This document shows, one piece after another, positions 22,939 to 31,284 of a stretch of 64,000 nt of DNA (within the stretch, counting starts at the first letter, position 1; each line of letters starts with the position of its first letter). The stretch comes from Akebia trifoliata. Taxonomy: Eukaryota > Streptophyta > Magnoliopsida > Ranunculales > Lardizabalaceae. The position numbers and the translations under genes are program-made. Below the pieces are notes generated by a model, which ran no database searches, had not been told where the DNA came from, and saw only the letters and a program-made list of their open reading frames with translations. The stretch is taken from positions 15,921,288 through 15,985,287 of the forward strand of contig CM030717.1 in the NCBI GenBank assembly GCA_017979445.1. The letters run 5' to 3'.

Positions 22939-24062
22939 TGGGTCCATGACCCAGATCCAACCAACTGGGTCCACGACCCAGATCCATGCCAACTGGGTCC
23001 ACAACCCAGATCCAACCAAACTGGGTCCACAACCCAGATCCAACCAACTGGGTCCATGACCCAGATCCATGCCAATTGGGTCCACGACCCAGATCCAACC
23101 AAACTGGGTCCACAACCTAGATCCAACCAACTGGGTCCACGACCCAGATCCATGTCAACTGGGCACGACCCAGATCCAATCCAAACTGGGTCCACGACCC
23201 AGATCCATGCCAACTGGGTCCACGACCCAGATCCAACCGAACTGGGTCCACGGCCCAGATCCGTTTCCAACTGGGTCCCCGACCCGGATCCATATCCGAC
23301 TGGGTCCCCAACCCAGATCCACTCCAACTGGGTCCACGACCCAGATCCATTTCAGCTGGGCACGACCCAGATCCACTTCAACTGGGTCCACGACCCAGAT
23401 CCATGTCAACTGGGCACGACCCAGATCCAATCAAACTGGGTCCACGACCCAGATCCATGTCAACTGGGTCCACGACCCAGATCCAATCAACTGGGTCCAC
23501 GACCCAGATCCATTTCAGTTGGGCATGAACCAGATCCGTATCAAACTGGGTCCACAACCCAGATCCATTTCAAACTGGGTCCACGACCCAGATCCGCATC
23601 AAACCGGGTCCCCGATCCATTTCCTACTGGGTTCTCAACCCAGATCCAACCTAACTGGGTCCACGACCCAGATCCGTTTCCAACTGGGTCCACGACCCAG
23701 ATCCATGTCCAACTGGGTTCCCAACCCAGGTCCAACCGAACTGGGTCCATGAACCAGATCCACTTCAACTGGGTCCACGACCCAGATCCATGTCAACTGG
23801 GTCCACGACCCAGATCCAATCAACTAGGTCCACGACCCAGATCCATTTCAGTTGGGCATGAACCAGATCCACTTCAACTGGGTTCCCAACCCAGGTCCAT
23901 GTCCAACTGGGTCCACGACCCAGATCCATTTCCAACTGGATCCACGACCCAGACCCATGTCAAACTGGGTCCACAACCCAGACCAACCTCAATTGGGTCC
24001 ATGACCCATATCCATTTCGAATCGGGTCCACGACCCATATCGAATCAAGTCCACGATCCATC
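22939..24062 (+). repeat. Leader array R2: about 40 copies of a CTGGGTC-CAC-GACCCAG hairpin unit
   Basis: A tandem array of units 24-30 bp long built on CTGGGTCCACGACCCAG followed by ATCCA and a variable part. Each unit is a 7-bp stem with a 3-nt loop. Variants keep pairing: CTGGGTT...AACCCAG changes both partners, and CTGGGTC...GGCCCAG uses U-G. The array is open in several frames on both strands (for example 23056-24072 and 22833-23327) because the repeat lacks stop codons. These frames are not supported as genes. Confidence 0.9.
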
Positions 24063-24409
24063 TATGATCTAACAAAGATAACAACCGATCAATCAATTCA
24101 AATGCATGCAACTTTCTCAAAAAAAATAAAAAAAAAACAAAAAAAAAAAAACAAAAAAAAAAAAGATTTCGGAAAGTACCAATTGCAGTCCTTGATCAAA
24201 GTCGGTGCCTAGAAAGATCTTACCCTGTTGATACGAGGGGGATAGACTACGTCTATTCAGGGAACAAGGTGATTTAAGAGTGCCATTGTGCGCCGCCTCA
24301 TCCTTGGAGATCCGCCTGGCCGACGATGATTTCAGAGAACTGAATTTGAGGCTACCAAAAAAAAAATAGGGGTTATTCCAACTCGATTTATCGCATAAAC
24401 TACTTTTTC

Positions 24410-25375
24410 AAAATGTTTTACCGACTCCGTGTCGATGCCAGCTCCGTGCTGATGTAATTTCTTTTTCAAACTGTTCTACCGACTCCGTGTCGATGCCAGC
24501 TCCGTGCTGATGAAATTTCTTTTCGAAATGTTTTACCGACTCCGCGTTGATGCCAGCTCCGTGCTGATGTAATTTCTTTTCAAACCGTTTTACCGACTCC
24601 GCGTCAATGCCAGCTCCGTGCTGATGTAATTTCTTTTTCAAAATGTCTTTCCGACTCCGTGTCGATGCCAGCTCCGTGCTGATGTAATTTCTTTTTCAAA
24701 ATGTTTTACCGACTCCGTGTCGATGCCAGCCCCGTGCTGATGTAATTTCTCTTCAAAATGTTCTTCCGACTCCGTGTCGATGCCAGCTCCGTGCTGATGT
24801 AATTTCTTTTCGAAATATTTTACCGACTCCGCGTTGATGCCAGCTCCGTGCTGATGTAATTTCTTTTCAAACCGTTTTATCGACTCCGTGTCGATGCCAG
24901 CTCCGTGTTGATGTAATTTCTTTTCAAAATGTTTTACCGACTCCGTGTCGATGCCAGCTCCGTGCTGATGTAATTTCTTTTCAACTGTTTTACCGACTCC
25001 GTGTCGATGCCAGCTCCGTGCTGATGTAATTTCTTCTCAAACTGTTCTACCGACTCCGTGTCGATGCCAGCTCCGTGCTGATGAAATCTTCTTTTCAAAA
25101 TGTTCTCTCGACTCCGTGTCGATGCCAGCTCCGTGCTGATGTAACTTTCAAAATGTTTACCGACTCCGTGTCGATGCCAGCTCCGTGCTGATGTAATTTC
25201 TTTAAAAAAAAACGTTTTACCGACTCCGTGTCGATGCCAGTTCCGTGCTGATGTAATTTCTTTTCAAAATGTTTTACCGACTCCGTGTCGATGCCAGCTC
25301 CGTGCTGATGTAATCTCTTTTTCTAAACTATTTTCCCGACTCCGTGTCGATGCCAGCTCTGGCTGATGTAATTCT
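24410..25375 (+). repeat. Leader array R3: 17 copies of a 57-bp unit with twin hairpins
   Basis: The unit, 55-60 bp, contains CGACTCCGTGTCG then ATGC and CAGCTCCGTGCTG, followed by an AT-rich spacer. The two parts form small hairpins CGAC/GTCG and CAGC/GCTG with the same loop TCCGT. Copies with base changes usually keep pairing: GTTG for GTCG, GTTG for GCTG, CAGT opposite GCTG (all G-U). The loop may change without consequence (CCCGT, TCCGC, TCTG). An 18th partial unit lies near 25389. Confidence 0.9.
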
Positions 25376-25515
25376 TTTTTTCTTCCAAACGATCCAGCTC
25401 TGCGCTGACAAACCACGTTTTTAAGTTCACCTAACTAAATTTCTCTTTTGAGCAGCATCCCTAATAATTACCGGACTTAATAAAACATCATGCATTTTCC
25501 TTTTTTGTAAGTAAG

Positions 25516-28500
25516 ATGGTAATGCTTGGTCTTCTGTACTCACAGGTGGCCAAACGAAAGAAGTACAAACATCCTGAGAAGCCTCCGTATTTCCTTCGAT
25601 CTTCATCAAGTATGAGTAACCCAGAAGACCCACAACCTGCCATGAATGAACTAGCTGAGGCTAATGCGATGATAGCAAAGCTGTTAGAAACAACGAAGAG
25701 GCAGGAACAAATCTTGACGGCCGTTTTGAGTAGCACTAATTTTCTGCAAGCACAGGCAGCTCAGCACCAAGCATCTGGGTCAAACCCTGAACTCCCTGAA
25801 CAAACCCGACCAGATCAACAAACCACCCAACCTCCCACTGTGCCAATATACCAGGGACCTCCACTCTACATCCCACAGAATCAACCACCTCCGGTGGTGA
25901 TCCCAGACGATGAGTGTAACTTCAGGGTTCCCGAAGCCAAAAGTTCTACAGATGACAAAATGGCCCAACAGATCGAGTCCCTCCAAGAAGAAATGAGACG
26001 AATGAAGGGTACAAATACTTTAGGAGGGACCAGATTTAGGGACCTTTGCTTTTACCCTAACGCACAACTGCCGGCTAAGTTCAAATGCCCGGAATTTGAA
26101 AAGTATAACGGGGTTGGGTGTCCTTTGTCGCACCTCAAATTGTATTGTGGATCGATGTGCCAATATGGCGAGGACGACAGATTGCTAGTACAGTTATTTC
26201 AGAGAAGTTTAACAGGGCCGGCACTCAAATGGTTCTCGGGGTTGGACCACTCACTTATCAAGAACTGGCAGGACTTGGCTGAAATGTTCTGGCACAACTA
26301 CAGGTTTAATACAGATGTTGGTTTAGATAGAAATGACATGGCACGAATGACGAGGAAACACAAAGAAACAGTGAAAGAGTATGCCCAGAGGTGGCGAGAG
26401 TCAGCTTCCCAAGTACGGCCAGCCATGACAGAACAAGAGATGAACACCACGTTTATCTCTACACTGGGGCATTCATTCTACACCCATCTGGTAGGGCATA
26501 CCACAGGCACTTTCTCCAATTTGGTTCAAGTAGCAGACCGGGTCGAGGACGGGATCCGAACCGGTCTAATATTTGACTTCACAGCCCTAAGCACAGCAAC
26601 AGGGACTTCGGCACTCAAGAGACCAATGCCATTAGTCAAGAAAAAAGATGAGCCTCACGTCAACAATGTACAACCCAGCCAACCTATCTTTATTCAAGCA
26701 CCAGTTCAAAGGCCACAAGCACCACAAGTCCCTTGGACACCAGTTCCTCGAGCCGCCTGGGCTCCGGCGCCGCAAAATCCATTCCGGATGGTTCCTCCAC
26801 AAGCCATGCCAGCACAGCCAACGCAACAGTATGGGCAGAATCAACAAGCAAGACCGAACAGGGTTAACAGAGTGTTCACCAAGTTACCGATGACGTTGTC
26901 AGAACTACTTCCCACATTATTACAGGGAGAGTATCTTACTAAGAGACCACCGAACCCAGAAGCTTCTAAAGGAGTGGGGTACAATCCCAACCTCTTCTGT
27001 GAGTTTCATATGGGTGCACCAGGGCATTCCACTGATCAGTGTTGGCAGCTCAAGCACCAAGTGCAGAATCTGATTGATCGAAAAGCCATCATATTGGGTG
27101 GGCCTGCCAACCTGCCCCAACAACAGAATATTAATCAAAACCCCCTGCCTACTCATAATGGGGAAGGGAGTGGGCACAGGGTGAATGTCATTTGTGGAGA
27201 ACTCGACTTCAATCCCTCAGATTTGATAGCACCTATCGGGGCAAAAATCAGGGTACACTTCACAAACGAATCAAGGATGTCAACGGTTAACACAGTCAAC
27301 CACTATGCAGATTCATCGCAGAATTCACAGCTGCCTTTCAGAATGGCCAACCTCACCATCCATCCCACTCATCAAAATACTACCACCCGACCACCTTTAG
27401 TCATACCTTACGGATTATCCCATCATCAAAATTCAACCCGGCCTCCCCTTGTTATACCCTACACACCACCATATTCCCAAGGATCAACTCGACCCCCCCT
27501 CCATATACCGTACATTTCATCTCCACGTCCACCACTCGTCATTCCATACACTCCATCGACTCCTCACATAACTCCCCCTACCATCACTACATCCAAATCA
27601 TTACCACCACCTCTCATTCTCAATATGAAGCCCGACCCACCTCCCATAACCATACTCTCACCTAAATCATTCCCCTATAGTTCCGATCAAGCAATTCCTT
27701 GGAGCTATGAAACCACTATCACCACAACCAACGGGGTTGAAACAATGAAGAAAGCAATGGTGGCTGATATCAGCCGTATAACCAGGGCAGGAAAATGTCA
27801 GAAAATATCAAAAAATGGGATAAAAATCAGGGAAGAAAGCAAAGAGACTACAAAAGAGGTGACCGACGAAGAAAAAAGGGAAGCAAAGGGAAAAGGTAAA
27901 CTGTACAAGGAGGAGAAGACGGAAGAAAAAGTGAAAGTGACAGACCAAGAAGCTGCCGACTTCATTAAGCTCGTTCTCAAGAGAGAGCACAATATCGTGG
28001 ACCAGCTAAACAAACAGCCAGCTCAAATCAGTATTCTGGGTTTGATGCAAAAGTCAGAAGAGCACCAAGAGGCATTGTTGAAAGTCCTAAGGGGATCACA
28101 TGTACCTTCGACCACGACACCGGCGCAGTTAGAGCAAACAGTCGGCCAGATCATGGCCTCCAATCCTATTATCTTCACAGAAAATGAGTTTACACCTGAA
28201 GGAACGGGGCACGTCGAGCCACTAAACATTATGGTCATATGCAAGGGCATGATGGTCGCCAGGGTGCTGATTGACAACGGCTCAGCGCTTAATGTTTGTC
28301 CACTTGAGACCTTCCGAAAGCTGAACGCCGATTGGTCGCATGTGAAACCCAATAACAAGGTCGTCCGAGGCTTCGATAGTTCAAGAAGGGACTCGCTGGG
28401 CGAAGTAGAACTACCAATCACAATAGGACCTTGCACCTTTGAAGTGACGTTTGAAGTCATGAAAATACCAACGACCTTCAACTTGTTACTGGGCAGACCT

Positions 28501-28632
28501 TGGATCCATACTGCCGGGGCTGTGCCTCTTCGTTGCACCAAAGAGTCAAATTTATCATGGGGCAAGGATGATATCAGTATTGGCAGAGAACCTTATTCCA
28601 GCTGGGAGAGCCCCAGACGTGCCTTTCATTGA
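25516..28632 (+). CDS. Tat element 1 gag and protease (1038 codons)
   Basis: The gag capsid-type domain spans about residues 188-350 (PAKFKCPEFEKYNGVG, then QLFQRSLTGPALKWFSGL). A zinc-binding-like motif CEFHMGAPGHSTDQC lies near residue 495. A proline-rich linker follows (repeats of RPPLVIPY, about 610-690), then a lysine/glutamate-rich segment (about 770-830). The retropepsin has its active site as VLIDNGSALNV near residue 918, DNG instead of DTG or DSG, and a conserved LLGRPWIH near 990. The start is uncertain: ATG at 25516, or at 25612 (MSNPEDPQ), where a coiled-coil-like stretch begins. The last 30 codons are out of frame because of a one-base loss near 28520. The true continuation is the next frame. 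Confidence 0.9.
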   Translation: MVMLGLLYSQVAKRKKYKHPEKPPYFLRSSSSMSNPEDPQPAMNELAEANAMIAKLLETTKRQEQILTAVLSSTNFLQAQAAQHQASGSNPELPEQTRPDQQTTQPPTVPIYQGPPLYIPQNQPPPVVIPDDECNFRVPEAKSSTDDKMAQQIESLQEEMRRMKGTNTLGGTRFRDLCFYPNAQLPAKFKCPEFEKYNGVGCPLSHLKLYCGSMCQYGEDDRLLVQLFQRSLTGPALKWFSGLDHSLIKNWQDLAEMFWHNYRFNTDVGLDRNDMARMTRKHKETVKEYAQRWRESASQVRPAMTEQEMNTTFISTLGHSFYTHLVGHTTGTFSNLVQVADRVEDGIRTGLIFDFTALSTATGTSALKRPMPLVKKKDEPHVNNVQPSQPIFIQAPVQRPQAPQVPWTPVPRAAWAPAPQNPFRMVPPQAMPAQPTQQYGQNQQARPNRVNRVFTKLPMTLSELLPTLLQGEYLTKRPPNPEASKGVGYNPNLFCEFHMGAPGHSTDQCWQLKHQVQNLIDRKAIILGGPANLPQQQNINQNPLPTHNGEGSGHRVNVICGELDFNPSDLIAPIGAKIRVHFTNESRMSTVNTVNHYADSSQNSQLPFRMANLTIHPTHQNTTTRPPLVIPYGLSHHQNSTRPPLVIPYTPPYSQGSTRPPLHIPYISSPRPPLVIPYTPSTPHITPPTITTSKSLPPPLILNMKPDPPPITILSPKSFPYSSDQAIPWSYETTITTTNGVETMKKAMVADISRITRAGKCQKISKNGIKIREESKETTKEVTDEEKREAKGKGKLYKEEKTEEKVKVTDQEAADFIKLVLKREHNIVDQLNKQPAQISILGLMQKSEEHQEALLKVLRGSHVPSTTTPAQLEQTVGQIMASNPIIFTENEFTPEGTGHVEPLNIMVICKGMMVARVLIDNGSALNVCPLETFRKLNADWSHVKPNNKVVRGFDSSRRDSLGEVELPITIGPCTFEVTFEVMKIPTTFNLLLGRPWIHTAGAVPLRCTKESNLSWGKDDISIGREPYSSWESPRRAFH

Positions 28633-29473
28633 TATCGAAATGACAAAGGACAAGGCACTCTACCATTCGTACCAATTCGCGGCTGTCAACCACATCGAGA
28701 AGGGAAAGGAGAAGGTAAAGGCAAAGCTATCGAGAGCGAACATTATGGTTGGTCGGGTCATGAAAAAGGGAGGTTACCGGCCCAAGCAAGGGTTAGGACC
28801 AGGGGGAAGAGGAAGAGCTACACCAGTCGAAGCAAGCAAATATACTCCTTATTTTGGTCTAGGGTTCAGGCCCACAAAGAAGGATATAACAGAAATGAAA
28901 GAAAAGAAGAAAGAACTTCGACTAGCAAGAAAGCAAAATCGGGAATCGAATGTTTGGAACCCGGGCCGAGTCCCTCACATTAGTGTTAGTTTCTCAAAGT
29001 CCCATATCAGACCCGACAACTTATCAGAACCGCCATTGGCAAAAAGGCCCAAAAAGGTAAATACCGCACCACTGCACTTTCAAGAAGACTCAATCGTCGA
29101 GTCCCAATCATCCTTCGTAGAAGGCATTGACGTTTTGTTCAATGGGGATTCCGAGGAAAGTCCATCGGAGACCGCTCCAAAATCCATCGAAGTAGAAATC
29201 ATTACCAGCCAAGGGAACGAATCACCTTTTCCCACCGGCATTGACTGGGCATCAGTCGTCATCCCACCGAGTTTGGGAGGGACTGTGCCCCAACCTGACA
29301 ACAACAACAATCATTCGGAGATCATGGTTATCTCCGAACCACCAACCAAATCACCCAACAAATCACTCTCACACCTCATCCGTCCCCTCAGAGAAGGGGA
29401 GACACTACACAATTGGGAAGAATTCCCTCTAACCCTTGAGGCTACCATAGCCTCCAAAAAAAAACGCCGTTAG
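28568..29473 (+). CDS. Tat element 1 protease tail with G-patch-like domain
   Basis: A 301-codon frame that continues the protease after two nearby one-base losses (about 28520 and 28566). It begins VLAENLIPAG. Residues about 62-106 carry a glycine-rich G-patch-like stretch (GGYRPKQGLGPGGRGR and YFGLGFRP), an RNA-binding type domain known behind the protease of some retroelements. A basic segment (about 110-130) and a low-complexity acidic tail follow. The frame ends just after a run of nine A (29457-29465). With one more A, or a -1 slip, it would run into the RT frame. Confidence 0.8.
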   Translation: MISVLAENLIPAGRAPDVPFIDIEMTKDKALYHSYQFAAVNHIEKGKEKVKAKLSRANIMVGRVMKKGGYRPKQGLGPGGRGRATPVEASKYTPYFGLGFRPTKKDITEMKEKKKELRLARKQNRESNVWNPGRVPHISVSFSKSHIRPDNLSEPPLAKRPKKVNTAPLHFQEDSIVESQSSFVEGIDVLFNGDSEESPSETAPKSIEVEIITSQGNESPFPTGIDWASVVIPPSLGGTVPQPDNNNNHSEIMVISEPPTKSPNKSLSHLIRPLREGETLHNWEEFPLTLEATIASKKKRR

Positions 29474-29484
29474 GCAACATCAGT

Positions 29485-31284
29485 TTGCCCGAGGATCATA
29501 ACGAGCCCTCGTCCTCGGGTAAAGACTGTTTTGAGGGCTCCCTATCTTTACTAATGCATGATTGTTCTTCTTATTTCAGATGTCCGGAAAATAGCACTCA
29601 AAAACCAAAAAAATCAAAAATTCTTCAAAAATCAAAAAAATCAAAATGTCTACAAAAAACAAAAAAATCAAAAAACTTTCAAAATCTCAAAAAAATAGAT
29701 ATATTCCAAAAACCAAAAAAAGAGTTTTCACAGAATTTAAGGGATTTGTCTCAATCGAATGGACCCTTGGACAGAACAGAATATGAAAAGGATGAGTATG
29801 ACTTCGATCTCGAACTCGACTTCGATCTCATGGGAATTGAGGAAGAGTCTGAGGACGAAGTGGAATACCCTCCTAAAGAAATCAAGGACCTGTTAGAACG
29901 ACATGAAAAAGGTGTTCAGCCAAACATTGAGGATACAGACTCAGTTAATCTCGGCACTGAAGATGACCCACGTGTTGTAAAAATCGGAGCCTTGTTAACC
30001 CCTCAGCAGAAAGAAGAAATGATTGAACTATTGCGTAACTATCAAGACATCTTCGCCTGGTCCTACAAAGATATGCCCGGTTTGGACACGGATCTTGTTG
30101 TTCATAAGTTGCCGATCGCACCTGGGAGCAAGCCGATCAAGCAAAAGTTGAGAAGACTCAAGCCAGAATGGACACTCAAAGTCAAAGATGAAGTGATGAA
30201 ACAGTTTCAAGCAGGATTTCTCGCAGTCTCCACGTACCCCGAATGGCTAGCCAATGTCGTTCCGGTACCAAAGAAGGATGGGAAAGTAAGAATGTGTGTC
30301 GACTATCGGGATCTGAACAGAGCCAGTCCTAAGGATGATTTTCCACTACCTCACATCGACACTCTAGTCGATAGTACAGCAGGGCATGGTATGTTCTCAT
30401 TCATGGATGGGTTCTCCGGGTACAATCAGATAAAAATGGCAGAGGAAGACCAAGAAAAGACAGCATTCATTACACCCTGGGGCACTTTTCATTACAAAGT
30501 CATGCCGTTTGGGCTTAAAAACGCAGGGGCAACCTACCAACGCGCAATGACGGCTTTATTCCACGACATGATCCATAAAGAAATGGAAGTCTACGTAGAT
30601 GATATGATCGCTAAATCAGGCATAAAAGAAGACCATCTTGTAAATCTGAAAAAGTTGTTCGACAGGCTAAGGAAATACAGCTTAAGGCTCAATCCAGCAA
30701 AGTGTGTCTTCGGGACAACATCAGGCAAACTATTGGGCTTTATCGTCAGTAGAAGAGGCATTGAGATAGATCCAGCAAAGACCAAATACATTCTTGAAAT
30801 GAAAGCACCGGTATCAGAAAAGGATGTCCGAGCATTTCTGGGTAGAATACAATATATCAGCAGATTCATCGCACAACTCACGCCTATCTGTGAACCAGTA
30901 TTTAAGCTGCTCAGAAAAGATATGCCAAAAGCATGGAACCAAGATTGTCAAGAAGCCTTCGACAAGATAAAGAAATATCTGCTCAATCCACCAGTTTTGG
31001 TTCCTCCTACGCCAGGACGACCCTTACTGATGTACATCTCGGTGCAAGAAACGTCTATGGGCTGTGTACTGGGGCAACACGATGAGTCAGGTAGAAAAGA
31101 GCAAGCCATTTACTATCTCAGCAAGAAATTTACTGATTATGAGGCAAAGTATTCGGCACTCGAGAAGACTTGCTGCGCACTGGTATGGGCATCTCAACGA
31201 CTACGCCACTATCTCCTCAGCTACTCGACTATGCTCATCGCTCGAATGGACCCTCTCAAGTATCTTTCGAAAAACCAGCACTAA
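29485..31284 (+). CDS. Tat element 1 reverse transcriptase and first RNase H
   Basis: The N-terminal 120 residues are lysine-rich repeats (KKSK) and an acidic linker. The reverse transcriptase follows: VPVPKKDGKVRMCVDYRDLN, FSFMDGFSGYNQI, and the catalytic YVDDMIAKS near residue 369 (30591). The connection and first RNase H (PLLMYISVQETSMGCVLGQH, YSALEKTC) run to about residue 590. The first codon of the open frame is TTG. The first ATG in frame is at 29551, so expression probably depends on the upstream gag-PR frame. The frame is lost at about 31265 by a one-base deletion (KYL-FEKPAL junction), so the last residues shown (SKNQH) are out of frame. Confidence 0.9.
   Translation: MPEDHNEPSSSGKDCFEGSLSLLMHDCSSYFRCPENSTQKPKKSKILQKSKKSKCLQKTKKSKNFQNLKKIDIFQKPKKEFSQNLRDLSQSNGPLDRTEYEKDEYDFDLELDFDLMGIEEESEDEVEYPPKEIKDLLERHEKGVQPNIEDTDSVNLGTEDDPRVVKIGALLTPQQKEEMIELLRNYQDIFAWSYKDMPGLDTDLVVHKLPIAPGSKPIKQKLRRLKPEWTLKVKDEVMKQFQAGFLAVSTYPEWLANVVPVPKKDGKVRMCVDYRDLNRASPKDDFPLPHIDTLVDSTAGHGMFSFMDGFSGYNQIKMAEEDQEKTAFITPWGTFHYKVMPFGLKNAGATYQRAMTALFHDMIHKEMEVYVDDMIAKSGIKEDHLVNLKKLFDRLRKYSLRLNPAKCVFGTTSGKLLGFIVSRRGIEIDPAKTKYILEMKAPVSEKDVRAFLGRIQYISRFIAQLTPICEPVFKLLRKDMPKAWNQDCQEAFDKIKKYLLNPPVLVPPTPGRPLLMYISVQETSMGCVLGQHDESGRKEQAIYYLSKKFTDYEAKYSALEKTCCALVWASQRLRHYLLSYSTMLIARMDPLKYLSKNQH

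Noticed and set aside
23056..24072. 338-codon frame (and long frames on the other strand) as a repetitive protein gene
   Set aside because: The frames coincide with tandem array R2. The unit has no stop in several frames of both strands, unit lengths are not multiples of three, and base changes follow the stem rather than the codons.
22295..25375. CRISPR-like array
   Set aside because: Plant retrotransposon leader. Units are self-complementary and contiguous, spacers are A-runs or near-identical, and no cas genes exist.
29519..29579. A 61-bp intron between PR and RT (donor GGTAAAG, branch-like TACTAAT, acceptor TTTCAG), as in Ogre elements
   Set aside because: The signals look good, but removal of 61 bases would not connect the G-patch frame (already closed by TAG at 29471) with the RT frame, and the stretch is itself open in the RT frame. 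Kept only as a point to test with cDNA.
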